A stretch of 64,000 nucleotides of DNA from Flavobacteriia bacterium (lineage in GTDB: Bacteria > Bacteroidota > Bacteroidia > Flavobacteriales_D > Crocinitomicaceae). Below are positions 19,616-31,243 of the stretch, one piece after another. The translations under genes were made by a program, and so were the position numbers. The notes under the pieces were generated by a model. The model was given only the letters and a program-made list of their open reading frames with translations, searched no databases and was not told the origin of the DNA. Within the stretch, counting starts at the first letter, position 1. Each line of letters opens with the position of its first letter. The stretch spans positions 1 through 64,000 of the forward strand of contig CANHRS010000005.1 of the NCBI GenBank assembly GCA_947463445.1. The letters run 5' to 3'.

Positions 19616-19984
19616 ATGATACAACAGGAATCAAGACTTTCAGTAGCCGATAACTCGGGAGCAAAAGAGGTGTTATGTATTCGCGTTTTAGGCGGTACTA
19701 AACGTCGTTATGCTTCAGTTGGAGATAAAATCGTAGTTGCTGTAAAGAGCGCAACGCCCTCTGGTGCCGTAAAAAAAGGTCAGGTAGCCAAGGCAGTTAT
19801 AGTAAGAACAAAAAAAGAAGTACGTAGAGCTGATGGCTCCTACATTCGATTTGACGACAATGCTGTGGTTATTTTAAATCAAGCAGGAGAGATGAGAGGT
19901 ACTCGTATTTTCGGACCAGTAGCACGTGAGCTTCGTGAAAACAATTTTATGAAAATTGTTTCTTTAGCTCCTGAAGTACTTTAA
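19616..19984 (+). CDS. rplN: 50S ribosomal protein L14
   Basis: 122 aa. L14 forms an intersubunit bridge and is the docking site for the silencing factor Rsf[20 protein letters not shown] at the start and the signature around residues 60-86 ([11 protein letters not shown]...[11 protein letters not shown]) are typical. Confidence 0.98.
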   Translation: MIQQESRLSVADNSGAKEVLCIRVLGGTKRRYASVGDKIVVAVKSATPSGAVKKGQVAKAVIVRTKKEVRRADGSYIRFDDNAVVILNQAGEMRGTRIFGPVARELRENNFMKIVSLAPEVL

Positions 19985-19997
19985 AATTGTGGAAGTT

Positions 19998-20315
19998 ATG
20001 CAAAAGAAATTACACATTAAAGTTGGAGACACAGTTAAGGTACTTAGCGGTGACTCTCGTGGACAAGAAGGAAAAATTCTTGTTATCGACAAAAAGAAAA
20101 GCCGTGCTGCAGTTGAAGGTTTGAATATGGTTAAGCGTCATGCTAAGCCAAGTGCTTCAAATCCTCAAGGAGGCATTGTTGAAAAAGAGAGTGGAATTCA
20201 TATTTCCAATCTTATGGTTGTTCACAATGGTGTTGCTTCAAGAGTAACACGTAAAGAGAACAAAGCAGGTAAATTAGTTCGTCATTCTAAAAAGTCAGGG
20301 GAGGAAATTAAGTAA
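19998..20315 (+). CDS. rplX: 50S ribosomal protein L24
   Basis: 105 aa from ATG 19998. A GTG three codons upstream is in frame but gives a non-canonical N-terminus, so [15 protein letters not shown] is preferred. The KOW motif ([19 protein letters not shown]) is at the N-terminus. L24 starts 50S assembly. The stop overlaps the rplE start by one base (TAATG). Confidence 0.96.
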   Translation: MQKKLHIKVGDTVKVLSGDSRGQEGKILVIDKKKSRAAVEGLNMVKRHAKPSASNPQGGIVEKESGIHISNLMVVHNGVASRVTRKENKAGKLVRHSKKSGEEIK

Positions 20316-20866
20316 TGAGTTATACACCGAGACTAAAGGAAAAGTATGCACAGGAAATTATTCCTGCACTTACTGAAAAATTTGGGTACAAAACCGTTAT
20401 GCGTGTACCTAAATTATCTAAAATTGTATTAAGCCAAGGAGTTGGTGATGCAGTAGCCGATAAAAAATTAGTAGATAATGCAGTTGCAGAATTGTCTAGA
20501 ATTGCTGGTCAAAAAGCAGTTGCTACAATTTCTAAAAAAGATATCTCTAATTTCAAATTGCGTAAAGGAATGCCAGTTGGTACAAAAGTTACTTTACGTG
20601 GTGATAAAATGTTCGATTTTTTAGATCGTTTTATCTCTGTTGCTTTACCTCGTACAAGAGACTTTAGAGGAATTAATCCTAAAGGTTTTGACGGAAGAGG
20701 AAACTACAACTTAGGTATTAAAGAACATATCATTTTCCCTGAAATTGATATCGACAAAGTAAGTCGTATGATGGGTATGGATATTACCTTTGTTACAACA
20801 GCAGATAGTGATGAAGAAGGAAAAGCTTTGTTAGATGCTTTTGGTTTTCCATTTATTAAAAAATAA
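20315..20866 (+). CDS. rplE: 50S ribosomal protein L5
   Basis: 183 aa. L5 binds 5S rRNA in the central protuberance. The conserved [15 protein letters not shown] and LPRTRDFRG regions are in the centre, and [15 protein letters not shown] near residues 140-154 is diagnostic. Translationally coupled to rplX. Confidence 0.98.
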   Translation: MSYTPRLKEKYAQEIIPALTEKFGYKTVMRVPKLSKIVLSQGVGDAVADKKLVDNAVAELSRIAGQKAVATISKKDISNFKLRKGMPVGTKVTLRGDKMFDFLDRFISVALPRTRDFRGINPKGFDGRGNYNLGIKEHIIFPEIDIDKVSRMMGMDITFVTTADSDEEGKALLDAFGFPFIKK

Positions 20867-20871
20867 GTAAG

Positions 20872-21186
20872 ATGGCTAAGGAATCAATGAAAGCGCGTGA
20901 GCGCAAAAGAGAACATATGGTAGCTAGAGATGTTTCTAAAAGAGCAGCTTTGACATCTATCATTAAATCTTCAAGTACAGATGAAGCTGTACAAAATGCA
21001 AAATGGGATGCTATGTTAGCAATTCAAAAATTATCAGCTAATGGTGCTAAAGTTCGTTTACATAACCGTTGTGGTTTGACAGGACGTCCTAGAGGTTACA
21101 TGCGCCAATTTGGTATCTCAAGGGTAACTTTCCGTGAGATGGCACTTGCTGGTAAAATCCCAGGAATTAAAAAATCAAGTTGGTAA
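20872..21186 (+). CDS. rpsN: 30S ribosomal protein S14, long zinc-free form
   Basis: 104 aa. The C-terminal signature GLTGRPRGYMRQFGISRVTFREMA identifies S14. Only one Cys (in LHNRCGLTG) remains, so the zinc ribbon of the short form is absent. The middle is longer than in short S14 (an insert around residues 25-55), making this an E. coli-like long form. The protein binds helices of the 30S head. Confidence 0.97.
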   Translation: MAKESMKARERKREHMVARDVSKRAALTSIIKSSSTDEAVQNAKWDAMLAIQKLSANGAKVRLHNRCGLTGRPRGYMRQFGISRVTFREMALAGKIPGIKKSSW

Positions 21187-21205
21187 AATCTTAATTAGGT
21201 AAAAA

Positions 21206-21604
21206 ATGAATACAGATCCTATTGCAGATTTCTTGACTCGAATTAGAAATGCGAGTAGTGCTAATTTGAAAATGGTTGAGATCCCTGGCTCTAATGTTAA
21301 GAGAGCTATGACTCAAATCCTTTTCGATCAAGGTTACATTACAAATTTTAAATTCGAAGATGACGAGAAACAAGGTGTAATTAAAATTGCACTTAAATAC
21401 AATCAGTCTACGAAAGTACCAGCTATCACTAAGCTTGTTCGTGCATCACGTCCAGGATTAAGAAAGTATAGCGGTTCAGCTGAAATGCCACGCGTTTTAA
21501 ACGGGTTAGGTATTGCAATCGTTTCTACTTCTAAAGGTGTTATTACTGATAAAGAAGCTAGAAAAAACAATGTTGGTGGAGAAGTTCTCTGCTATGTATA
21601 TTAA
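21206..21604 (+). CDS. rpsH: 30S ribosomal protein S8
   Basis: 132 aa. S8 is a primary 16S rRNA binder. MNTDPIADFLTRIRNA at the start and the C-terminal signature (GIAIVSTSKGVITDKEAR then GGEVLCYVY) are clear. In E. coli S8 represses the spc operon by binding near rplE; no comparable site could be recognised here. Confidence 0.98.
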   Translation: MNTDPIADFLTRIRNASSANLKMVEIPGSNVKRAMTQILFDQGYITNFKFEDDEKQGVIKIALKYNQSTKVPAITKLVRASRPGLRKYSGSAEMPRVLNGLGIAIVSTSKGVITDKEARKNNVGGEVLCYVY

Positions 21605-21622
21605 TTAAATTTAATTAGTAAA

Positions 21623-22177
21623 ATGTCAAGGATAGGTAAAAATCCAATTACGATCCCGAGTGGAGTAGAAGTAAAACTTAATGGAAACGTTGTTTCTGTT
21701 AAAGGTTCGAAAGGTACTTTAACACAAGAAATTGATTCTTGTGTTACACTTATCATTGAGGACAATATAATCACTTTTAACCGCGAATCTGATGCTCCTA
21801 ATCATAGAGCTAAACATGGTTTGTACCGTGCTTTAGTGGATAATATGATTACTGGTGTATCGCAAGGGTACAAGAAGGAAATGGAAGTTATCGGTGTAGG
21901 TTACCGTGCAACTGCTACAGGTCAAACTTTAGAGTTGTCATTAGGTTATTCACATGCGATTATTTTGGAAGTTCCTTCTGAAATTAAGGTATCTGCAGAA
22001 ACCCTTAAGGGTAAAGCTCCAGTTGTAACTTTAGAGTCTCACGATAAACAATTAGTAGGACAAGTTGCTGCCAAAATTCGTTCCCTTCGTAAACCAGAGC
22101 CATATAAAGGTAAAGGTATCAAATTTGTTGGTGAAATAATTAGAAGAAAAGCTGGTAAAGCTGCAGGTAAAAAATAA
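21623..22177 (+). CDS. rplF: 50S ribosomal protein L6
   Basis: 184 aa, two repeated alpha/beta domains as usual. MSRIGKNPI begins the protein and PEPYKGKGIKF is the C-terminal L6 signature. L6 lies by the sarcin-ricin loop and GTPase centre. Confidence 0.98.
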   Translation: MSRIGKNPITIPSGVEVKLNGNVVSVKGSKGTLTQEIDSCVTLIIEDNIITFNRESDAPNHRAKHGLYRALVDNMITGVSQGYKKEMEVIGVGYRATATGQTLELSLGYSHAIILEVPSEIKVSAETLKGKAPVVTLESHDKQLVGQVAAKIRSLRKPEPYKGKGIKFVGEIIRRKAGKAAGKK

Positions 22178-22188
22178 TTTAAAATATC

Positions 22189-22542
22189 ATGGCATTTAGT
22201 AAAATAAATAGAAGAGCTAAGATTAAAAGAAGAATCAGAAAGAAAGTTTCTGGATCTGCTCAATTGCCTCGTCTGACTGTATTCCGTTCTAACAAGCAGA
22301 TTTACGCTCAATTAATTGACGATACAAATGGTGTTACTTTGGTAGCATCAAGCTCTTATAAAAACGTTGCAGCGGATAAATTAACGAAAGTTGAACAAGC
22401 TGCATTAGTTGGTAAAGAAGTTGCTGCTAAAGCAATCAAAGCTGGTATCGATAAAGTAGTTTTTGATAGAAATGGTTATTTGTATCATGGAAGAGTTAAA
22501 TCATTAGCTGACTCTGCAAGAGAAGGCGGACTTAAATTTTAA
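22189..22542 (+). CDS. rplR: 50S ribosomal protein L18
   Basis: 117 aa, 5S rRNA-binding protein. [15 protein letters not shown] (basic N-terminus), [18 protein letters not shown] and the closing [24 protein letters not shown] are standard L18 sequence. 3 nt before rpsE. Confidence 0.97.
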   Translation: MAFSKINRRAKIKRRIRKKVSGSAQLPRLTVFRSNKQIYAQLIDDTNGVTLVASSSYKNVAADKLTKVEQAALVGKEVAAKAIKAGIDKVVFDRNGYLYHGRVKSLADSAREGGLKF

Positions 22543-22545
22543 ACG

Positions 22546-23064
22546 ATGGCGACATTAAATTTAAATAGAGTAAAATCTACAGAAACTGAGTTGAAAGATA
22601 AATTAGTTGCTGTTAACCGTGTAACTAAGGTTACAAAAGGTGGACGTACTTTTAGCTTTTCTGCGATTGTTGTAGTAGGTGACGAAAACGGAATCGTTGG
22701 TCATGGATTAGGAAAAGCTAAAGAGGTTACTGAAGCGATTACTAAAGGCATTGACGATGCGAAAAAGAATTTGATACGTGTTCCAATTTTAAAAGGAACA
22801 GTACCTCATGCACAAAAAGGTAAATTCGGTGGAGCACAAGTTCTACTTAAACCAGCTACACCTGGTACAGGTGTTATCGCTGGTGGTGCTATGCGTGCAG
22901 TTTTAGAGAGCGTAGGAGTGCATAATGTACTTGCTAAATCTCAGGGTTCATCAAATCCTCACAATGTTATTAAAGCAACTATGGATGCGTTATCTCAAAT
23001 GAGAGATGCTGTAACAGTTGCTAGACAACGTGGAATTAGTTTGGATAAAGTGTTTAACGGTTAA
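22546..23064 (+). CDS. rpsE: 30S ribosomal protein S5
   Basis: 172 aa. S5 contributes to decoding fidelity. The double-stranded RNA-binding-like domain ([20 protein letters not shown]) and the C-terminal [15 protein letters not shown] region are intact. The stop is followed by rpmD after 10 nt. Confidence 0.98.
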   Translation: MATLNLNRVKSTETELKDKLVAVNRVTKVTKGGRTFSFSAIVVVGDENGIVGHGLGKAKEVTEAITKGIDDAKKNLIRVPILKGTVPHAQKGKFGGAQVLLKPATPGTGVIAGGAMRAVLESVGVHNVLAKSQGSSNPHNVIKATMDALSQMRDAVTVARQRGISLDKVFNG

Positions 23065-23074
23065 TATTTCAATC

Positions 23075-23251
23075 ATGGCTACAATTAAAATTAAGCAAGT
23101 TAGAAGTTCGATTAAACGTCCTGCTATTCAAAAAGCTACAATGCAAGCTTTAGGATTTAAAAAAATGAATCAGGTAATTGAACACGAAGCTACACCTCAG
23201 ATATTAGGTATGGTTAAAAAAGTACAACATCTTTTGGAAGTTGTTGAGTAG
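23075..23251 (+). CDS. rpmD: 50S ribosomal protein L30
   Basis: 58 aa from ATG 23075. The open frame extends upstream into rpsE, but the canonical MATIKIKQVRSSIKR start is here and leaves a 10-nt gap. L30 is a small ferredoxin-fold 50S protein; its position between rpsE and rplO is diagnostic. Confidence 0.95.
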   Translation: MATIKIKQVRSSIKRPAIQKATMQALGFKKMNQVIEHEATPQILGMVKKVQHLLEVVE

Positions 23252-23271
23252 AATCTTTAAATCGAATTGAT

Positions 23272-23718
23272 ATGAATTTACATAATTTAACTCCTGCAAA
23301 AGGTTCTGTTAAGAAGACAAAACGTATTGCTCGTGGTCAAGGATCTGGGCATGGTGGTACTTCTACACGTGGACACAAAGGAGCAAAATCAAGATCTGGA
23401 TATAGTACAAAAATCGGTTTTGAAGGTGGGCAAATGCCTCTTCAAAGACGTGTTCCTAAATTTGGATTTAAAAATATAAACAGAGTAGAATATAAGGCTA
23501 TTAATTTAGACATTATTCAGTCTTTGATTGAACGTAAAAATGTAACTGAAATTACTCCTGATGTATTACGTACACATGGTCTTATTTCACGTAATGATTT
23601 AGTAAAAGTATTAGGTCGTGGTGAGTTAAAATCTAAAATAAGTGTAAGTGCACATAAGTTTTCTGATACTGCAAAAGCAGTTATTCAAGAACAAGGTGGT
23701 AATTGTTCAGAAATCTAA
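23272..23718 (+). CDS. rplO: 50S ribosomal protein L15
   Basis: 148 aa. The Gly/Arg/Lys-rich N-terminal extension (RGQGSGHGGTSTRGHKGAKS) threads into 23S rRNA. The C-terminal domain ends with the sequence typical of Bacteroidota L15. It directly precedes secY, with 25 nt between them. Confidence 0.97.
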   Translation: MNLHNLTPAKGSVKKTKRIARGQGSGHGGTSTRGHKGAKSRSGYSTKIGFEGGQMPLQRRVPKFGFKNINRVEYKAINLDIIQSLIERKNVTEITPDVLRTHGLISRNDLVKVLGRGELKSKISVSAHKFSDTAKAVIQEQGGNCSEI

Positions 23719-23743
23719 TTAACTTTGCCTTTATTTTATTAAA

Positions 23744-25084
23744 ATGAAGAAGTTTATACAGAATATTAAAAATATCTGGAAAGTAGAAGAATTGAGAAAG
23801 AGGATTTTATTAACTCTTTCTCTAATTCTTGTTTATAGAGTTGGTTCTTTTATCATCTTGCCAGGTGTTAATTATGATGCTTTAGCTGCGGCTAATGCTA
23901 AAGGTGATTCTAATGCACTTGAGTCTTTATTGTCTCTATTCTCAGGAGGTGGGTTTTCCAATGCTTCAATTATGGCTTTAGGTATTATGCCTTATATTAG
24001 TGCTTCTATCATAATGCAGTTGTTGGGTATGGCTGTTCCTGCTGTGCAAAAAATGCAAAATGAAGGAGAATCTGGTAAAAAGAGAATCAACAATTATACT
24101 CGTATTCTTACGATTATAATTTGTGCACTTCAAGCACCTACATATTTAACAATGTGGATTGGTAACAAAGGTGCTTTGCCTTTAGATGCCGGTTCAATGT
24201 GGTGGATACAATCTACAATTGTTTTAGTTGCAGGTTCTATGTTCGCAGTATGGTTAGGTGAGCGAATTACTGACAAAGGAATTGGTAATGGTATTTCATT
24301 ATTAATTACTGTTGGTATACTTTCTCGTTTTCCACAAGCATTATTTGCAGAAATTGGTTTTAATAAGGATAACTTAATTATGATTGTTTTAGAATTGGTT
24401 GCATTTATGTTAATCGTTTTAGGTACTATCTTAATTGTTCAAGGAGTTCGTAAAATTCCAATGAGTACAGCAAAGAGAATTGTTGGTTCTCGTGGTGTAG
24501 ATTCAGAAGCTGCTCGAAGTTATTTACCTATTAAAGTTAATGCTAGTGGTGTTATGCCGATTATTTTTGCTCAGGCAATAATGACTATACCGGTTATGAT
24601 TTTTTCAAAAGCAAGTGCAGAGGGATCAACTAATTTTATTCAACGTACTTTAGGAGATGTATATGGATTTTCATACAATGGTTTATTAGCATTGTTGATT
24701 ATAGTATTTACTTTCTTTTACACTGCTATTATGATTAATCCTCGTAAGATGGCGGATGATATGAAACGTAGCGGAGGTTTTATACCCGGAGTTAAACCTG
24801 GTGATGAGACTGCTGATTATATTGATATTTTAGTTTCTCGTATTACTTTACCAGGTTCTATTTTCTTAGCATTAATTGCGATTTTACCATCAATTGCTCA
24901 TGGAGCTGGAATTACTTCTGGATTTGAGATGTTTTTTGGTGGAACTTCTTTATTAATTATGGTTGGTGTTGTTTTGGATACACTTCAACAAATTGAGACT
25001 TATTTATTGAATCGTCATATGGATGGTTTAATGGAAGGTTCTAGAGTACGTGGAAGACAAACAAATGAAATAGCATCTTATTAA
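23744..25084 (+). CDS. secY: Protein translocase subunit SecY
   Basis: 446 aa, ten hydrophobic segments, the central channel subunit of the Sec translocon. N-terminal signature [13 protein letters not shown], the plug/TM2 region [20 protein letters not shown] and the cytosolic loop [17 protein letters not shown] are all present. The exported proteins near the right end of the window would pass through this channel. No map or adk gene lies between secY and infA. Confidence 0.98.
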   Translation: MKKFIQNIKNIWKVEELRKRILLTLSLILVYRVGSFIILPGVNYDALAAANAKGDSNALESLLSLFSGGGFSNASIMALGIMPYISASIIMQLLGMAVPAVQKMQNEGESGKKRINNYTRILTIIICALQAPTYLTMWIGNKGALPLDAGSMWWIQSTIVLVAGSMFAVWLGERITDKGIGNGISLLITVGILSRFPQALFAEIGFNKDNLIMIVLELVAFMLIVLGTILIVQGVRKIPMSTAKRIVGSRGVDSEAARSYLPIKVNASGVMPIIFAQAIMTIPVMIFSKASAEGSTNFIQRTLGDVYGFSYNGLLALLIIVFTFFYTAIMINPRKMADDMKRSGGFIPGVKPGDETADYIDILVSRITLPGSIFLALIAILPSIAHGAGITSGFEMFFGGTSLLIMVGVVLDTLQQIETYLLNRHMDGLMEGSRVRGRQTNEIASY

Positions 25085-25086
25085 TT

Positions 25087-25305
25087 ATGGCAAAGCAAAA
25101 TTCGATTGAACAAGATGGTGTAATTATTGAGGCACTTTCAAACGCAATGTTTCGTGTTGAGTTAGAAAATGGTCATGTTATCACTGCACATATTTCTGGT
25201 AAGATGAGAATGTTTTACATTAAGATTCTTCCGGGAGATAGAGTAAAGGTTGAGATGTCGCCTTATGATTTATCAAAAGGGCGTATCTCTTTTAGATACA
25301 AATAG
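25087..25305 (+). CDS. infA: Translation initiation factor IF-1
   Basis: 72 aa S1/OB-fold protein. The sequence [17 protein letters not shown]...[21 protein letters not shown] is the IF-1 signature; the protein ends in [13 protein letters not shown]. It binds the 30S A site during initiation. 2 nt after secY. Confidence 0.97.
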   Translation: MAKQNSIEQDGVIIEALSNAMFRVELENGHVITAHISGKMRMFYIKILPGDRVKVEMSPYDLSKGRISFRYK

Positions 25306-25329
25306 TATTTCTCCTTAAATAATAAAAAA

Positions 25330-25446
25330 ATGAAAGTTAGAGCTTCAGTTAAAAAACGTTCTGCAGACTGCAAGATCGTTAAGAGAAAAGGTAGAGTTTA
25401 TGTGATTAATAAAAAAAATCCTAAACTTAAACAAAGACAAGGATAA
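25330..25446 (+). CDS. rpmJ: 50S ribosomal protein L36, zinc-free form
   Basis: 38-aa ORF: it starts [15 protein letters not shown] and ends NPKLKQRQG, the hallmarks of L36. Of the four zinc ligands of the C+ form (Cys11, Cys14, Cys27, His33) only Cys14 remains; the others are Ser, Asn and Lys. It is therefore a C- form that should not bind zinc, common in Bacteroidota. It lies between infA and rpsM, as expected. Confidence 0.95.
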   Translation: MKVRASVKKRSADCKIVKRKGRVYVINKKNPKLKQRQG

Positions 25447-25458
25447 TTAAGTAGGTAT

Positions 25459-25833
25459 ATGGCACGTATAGCAGGTATAGATTTACCAAAGAAAAAAAGA
25501 GGTGTAATTGGATTGACTTACATCTATGGTATTGGTCGTAGCACGGCTAAGCAAGTTTTGGATAAAAATGGTATTGATGAAAATATCAAAGTTCAAGATT
25601 GGAATGACGATCAAATTGGTTTGATTCGTGAGTCTATTAACGAGTTTAAAGTAGAAGGACAGTTACGTTCGGAAGTACAATTAAACATTAAACGTTTAAT
25701 GGACATTGGATGTAATCGTGGGATTCGTCATAGAGCTGGTTTACCATTAAGAGGTCAACGTACAAAGAACAACTCTCGTACAAGAAAAGGTAAAAGAAAA
25801 ACAGTTGCGAACAAGAAAAAAGCGACTAAATAA
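25459..25833 (+). CDS. rpsM: 30S ribosomal protein S13
   Basis: 124 aa. [26 protein letters not shown] at the start and [18 protein letters not shown] at the end are the S13 signatures. The basic tail contacts the P-site tRNA. First gene of the alpha-type block. Confidence 0.98.
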   Translation: MARIAGIDLPKKKRGVIGLTYIYGIGRSTAKQVLDKNGIDENIKVQDWNDDQIGLIRESINEFKVEGQLRSEVQLNIKRLMDIGCNRGIRHRAGLPLRGQRTKNNSRTRKGKRKTVANKKKATK

Positions 25834-25841
25834 TAAATAGT

Positions 25842-26228
25842 ATGGCAAAAGCTGATAAAAAGAAGAAGAAAAACGTCAAAGTAGAGGCAATGGGTGAAGC
25901 GCATATTCAAGCTACCTTCAACAATGTTATTATTTCTTTGACTAACAACGCTGGTCAAGTTATATCTTGGTCATCGGCTGGTAAAATGGGATTCAGAGGA
26001 TCAAAGAAAAACACGCCTTATGCTGCGCAAATGGCTGCTGAAGATTGTTCCAAAGAAGCATTTGACTTCGGATTACGTAAAGTTAAGGTTTTCGTAAAAG
26101 GACCAGGTGGAGGACGCGAGTCTGCAATTCGTTCTATTCATAATTCTGGAATTGAAGTAGTAGAAATCGTTGATATTACTCCATTACCACATAATGGGTG
26201 TCGTCCTCCTAAACGTAGAAGAGTATAG
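25842..26228 (+). CDS. rpsK: 30S ribosomal protein S11
   Basis: 128 aa. S11 is on the platform near the E site. The core [24 protein letters not shown] and the C-terminal signature [18 protein letters not shown] are clear. A lysine-rich N-terminus ([13 protein letters not shown]) precedes the fold. It is followed by the only sizeable gap in the alpha block, which holds a hairpin. Confidence 0.98.
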   Translation: MAKADKKKKKNVKVEAMGEAHIQATFNNVIISLTNNAGQVISWSSAGKMGFRGSKKNTPYAAQMAAEDCSKEAFDFGLRKVKVFVKGPGGGRESAIRSIHNSGIEVVEIVDITPLPHNGCRPPKRRRV

Positions 26229-26240
26229 TATAAACCAAAA

Positions 26241-26290
26241 GAGATTATAGAGTGTCGAAGGAAAGCCTTAATTCACACTCTCTCTTTTTA
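26241..26290 (+). promoter_or_regulatory. Candidate attenuator / S4-binding leader before rpsD
   Basis: An outer stem AGAGTGT (26249-26255) pairs with ACACTCT (26275-26281) and an inner stem AAGG/CCTT (26258-26261, 26266-26269) closes an AAAG loop. A pyrimidine tract ending in TTTTT follows at 26285-26289, 14 nt before the rpsD ATG. This resembles an intrinsic terminator inside an operon, so it could tune expression of rpsD-rpoA-rplQ. S4-responsive leaders upstream of rpsD have been proposed for Bacteroidia; a match to that class is my inference. Confidence 0.55.
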
Positions 26291-26302
26291 AATTAAATAA
26301 AA

Positions 26303-26911
26303 ATGGCAAGATACACAGGTCCAAAGTCGAAAATAGCTCGACGTTTCAATGAACCTATCTTCGGACCAGATAAAGCTTTAGATAAAAGAGCTTACGGTCC
26401 TGGACAACATGGTCCAAATAAAAGAAGAGGAGGTAAAAAGTCTGAGTACGCGATACAGTTAGCGGAAAAGCAAAAAGCTAAGTATACTTACGGTATATTG
26501 GAGCGTCAATTCTCTAATTTATTTGAGAAAGCTTCGCGTATGAAAGGAATTACAGGTGAGAATTTATTACAATTGTGTGAATCTCGTTTAGATAATACAG
26601 TTTATCGTTTAGGTATTTCTCCTTCTCGTCGTGGTGCGAGACAATTAGTTTCTCATAGACATATAACAGTAAATGGAGAAGTTGTAAATATTCCTTCTTA
26701 TACTATTAAAGTAGGAGATGTTATCGGAGTTCGTGAAAAATCTAAATCTTTAGAGGCAATCACTTCTTCATTAGCTTCTACTAGTAAGAAATATGATTGG
26801 TTGGATTGGAATAATTCTGAGTTAGCAGGTAGATTTTTAGCTACACCAGCACGTGAGATGATCCCTGAAAACATCAAAGAACAATTAATTGTCGAATTAT
26901 ATTCTAAATAA
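26303..26911 (+). CDS. rpsD: 30S ribosomal protein S4
   Basis: 202 aa. S4 starts 30S assembly. The N-terminal basic region ([25 protein letters not shown] begins it) lacks the zinc cysteines, and the S4 RNA-binding domain ([20 protein letters not shown] then [10 protein letters not shown]) is intact. In E. coli and B. subtilis S4 represses its own operon; the hairpin just upstream is a candidate site for a comparable control here. Confidence 0.97.
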   Translation: MARYTGPKSKIARRFNEPIFGPDKALDKRAYGPGQHGPNKRRGGKKSEYAIQLAEKQKAKYTYGILERQFSNLFEKASRMKGITGENLLQLCESRLDNTVYRLGISPSRRGARQLVSHRHITVNGEVVNIPSYTIKVGDVIGVREKSKSLEAITSSLASTSKKYDWLDWNNSELAGRFLATPAREMIPENIKEQLIVELYSK

Positions 26912-26927
26912 TAATTAAAGAATTAAC

Positions 26928-27920
26928 ATGGCTATTTTAGACTTCCAAAAGCCTGACAAGGTTATCATGATTCAATCAGATGAGCATAAAGGACAATTTG
27001 AATTCCGTCCTTTGGAGCCTGGTTATGGTATCACTGTAGGTAATGCATTACGTCGAATATTATTATCTTCCTTAGAGGGATTCGCAATATCTTCTATTCG
27101 TATTGAAGGTGCAGATCATGAGTTTACTACCTTAAAAGGTGTAGTTGAAGATATTACTGAAATTGTATTGAATTTAAAGCAAGTTTGTTTTAAACAACAA
27201 ATCGATGGTACAGATAACGAAACTGTAATTATTTCTGTTAGTGGTCAAAATCAATTAACTGCTGGAGATTTAGGTAAATTTACTTCTGCTTTTCAGGTTT
27301 TAAATCCTGATTTAGTTATTTGTAACATGGAGCCATCTGTTAAATTTGAAATGGAATTGACCATTATCAAAGGTAGAGGTTACGTACCAGCTGAAGAAAA
27401 TAAAATTCAAGGTGTTCCATTTGGAACTATTTTTATTGATTCTATTTTTACACCAATCAAAAACGTAAACTACGCAATTGAAAACTTTCGTGTAGAACAA
27501 AAAACGGATTATGAGAAGTTAGTAATGGAAATTACTACAAATGGTTCTATTCATCCTAAGGATGCTTTGAAAGAAGCTGCTAAGATTTTAATTCATCATT
27601 TCATGTTATTTTCTGATGAGAAAATTACTTTAGATAGTGAGTCTAAATCTGATTCAGATGAATTTGATGAAACATCTTTGCATATGCGTCAATTGTTAAA
27701 AACAAAATTAGTGGATATGGATTTATCTGTTAGAGCACTTAATTGTTTAAAAGCTGCTGATGTAGAAACGCTTGGTGATTTAGTATCGTTTAACAAAAAT
27801 GACCTATTGAAATTCCGTAATTTCGGTAAAAAATCTCTTACTGAATTAGATGATTTAGTAGACAATAAGGGGTTAACTTTTGGTATGAACGTAGCCAAAT
27901 ATAAATTAGACAAGGACTAA
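26928..27920 (+). CDS. rpoA: RNA polymerase alpha subunit
   Basis: 330 aa. The N-terminal dimerisation domain holds the signature [17 protein letters not shown] near residues 33-49, and the C-terminal domain ([22 protein letters not shown] and [17 protein letters not shown]) is the helix-hairpin-helix fold that contacts upstream DNA and activators. That domain is the expected partner of any activator bound at the palindromes near 55.6 and 59.6 kb. Confidence 0.98.
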   Translation: MAILDFQKPDKVIMIQSDEHKGQFEFRPLEPGYGITVGNALRRILLSSLEGFAISSIRIEGADHEFTTLKGVVEDITEIVLNLKQVCFKQQIDGTDNETVIISVSGQNQLTAGDLGKFTSAFQVLNPDLVICNMEPSVKFEMELTIIKGRGYVPAEENKIQGVPFGTIFIDSIFTPIKNVNYAIENFRVEQKTDYEKLVMEITTNGSIHPKDALKEAAKILIHHFMLFSDEKITLDSESKSDSDEFDETSLHMRQLLKTKLVDMDLSVRALNCLKAADVETLGDLVSFNKNDLLKFRNFGKKSLTELDDLVDNKGLTFGMNVAKYKLDKD

Positions 27921-27943
27921 TAACCATATTATAAAGTATTACA

Positions 27944-28480
27944 ATGAGACACGGAAATAAAGTAAATCATTTAGGTAGAAAATCAGAGCACAGAAAGGCT
28001 ATGCTATCTAATATGGCTAATTCTCTTATTGAGCACAAGCGCATTACTACTACAGTAGCTAAAGCAAAAGCTTTAAGAGGTTATGTTGAGCCATTAATTA
28101 CAAAATCTAAAACAGATTCTACACATTCTCGTAGAACTGTGTTTAGTTATTTGAAAAACAAAGAAGCTGTTTCAGCTCTATTTAGAGATGTTGCACCGAA
28201 AGTTGCTACAAGAAATGGTGGTTATACACGTATTATTCGTTTAGGTTTCCGTTTAGGGGATAACGCAGAAATGTGTATGATTGAATTAGTTGATTTCAAT
28301 GAGTTAATGTTAGCTAATGAAGCTCCTAAGAAAGCTACGACAAGAAGATCTAGAAAACCAGCTGGTGCTAAAGCATCTGCTGCTTCTATCGAAACTTCTG
28401 TTGAAGAGGTTGCTTCTGAAGAAACAACTACTCCTGAAGCTACTTCAGAAGATTCTACTGAAGACGGTGCTTCTGAATAA
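27944..28480 (+). CDS. rplQ: 50S ribosomal protein L17
   Basis: 178 aa. The first ~120 residues are standard L17 ([50 protein letters not shown]). A C-terminal extension of about 55 residues rich in Ala, Ser, Thr and Glu follows and is probably disordered; such tails occur in Bacteroidota L17. Last gene of the superoperon, closed by a clear terminator. Confidence 0.97.
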   Translation: MRHGNKVNHLGRKSEHRKAMLSNMANSLIEHKRITTTVAKAKALRGYVEPLITKSKTDSTHSRRTVFSYLKNKEAVSALFRDVAPKVATRNGGYTRIIRLGFRLGDNAEMCMIELVDFNELMLANEAPKKATTRRSRKPAGAKASAASIETSVEEVASEETTTPEATSEDSTEDGASE

Positions 28481-28510
28481 GAAAAATAAATTTCAATTTT
28501 TGAATAGTTA

Positions 28511-28537
28511 AAGGGTGATTTAGGTCACCCTTTTTTT
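28511..28537 (+). terminator. Terminator of the ribosomal superoperon
   Basis: AAGGGTGA / TCACCCTT, 8-bp stem with a 6-nt loop, followed by seven T residues. It lies 30 nt after the rplQ stop. Confidence 0.85.
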
Positions 28538-28614
28538 ATGTCTTATTGTTAAGAACCTATTCAATTTGTTAATTGAATTTTATGAGTATTTCATATTGTT
28601 AAATTTTGATTTTT

Positions 28615-28622
28615 TATTTTTG
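28615..28622 (+). promoter_or_regulatory. -7 box TATTTTTG for carA-eno
   Basis: Exact TAnnTTTG, 14 nt before the carA ATG and downstream of the superoperon terminator. A TTG at 28596-28598 is 16 nt away, a shorter spacer than usual. Confidence 0.5.
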
Positions 28623-28636
28623 TACAAATTATTATT

Positions 28637-31022
<2,386 letters not shown>

Positions 31023-31078
31023 AAAAAACATAAAATGTTTTTTTGATCCGTTAAAGCTCCCGAGAGGGAGCTTTTTTT
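31023..31078 (+). terminator. Tandem terminator hairpins after eno
   Basis: An AT-only hairpin AAAAAACAT / ATGTTTTTT (31023-31043) is followed by a GC-rich one, AAAGCTCCC-GAGA-GGGAGCTTT (31053-31074), and a T run to 31078. The second is a textbook intrinsic terminator. Confidence 0.85.
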
Positions 31079-31093
31079 ATTTAGAGCTTGTCA

Positions 31094-31135
31094 TAGTGCT
31101 TTGCACTAGGTTTGGATATATCGTCCTTTCAGGAC
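31094..31135. repeat. Pair of REP-like small hairpins
   Basis: TAGTGC-TTT-GCACTA (31094-31108) and GTCCT-TTC-AGGAC (31123-31135), lying between the eno terminator and hutU. The first shares the TTT-loop plan with the palindromes at 39896, 46027, 46313 and 46580. No coding potential. Confidence 0.5.
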
Positions 31136-31243
31136 TAGAATCGGTTTAGGGTTTGTTTATCTTATGTTTATTTTGCCTTTTTGATTCGGATTTTGTTATT
31201 CTTCTTTCTATATTTATAGCACCAAAAAATCAAAATTCATACT

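Noticed and set aside
28317-28511. Leu/Lys-rich 64-codon ORF
   Set aside because: Overlaps the low-complexity tail of rplQ in another frame; composition is an artefact of the Ala/Glu-rich repeat.
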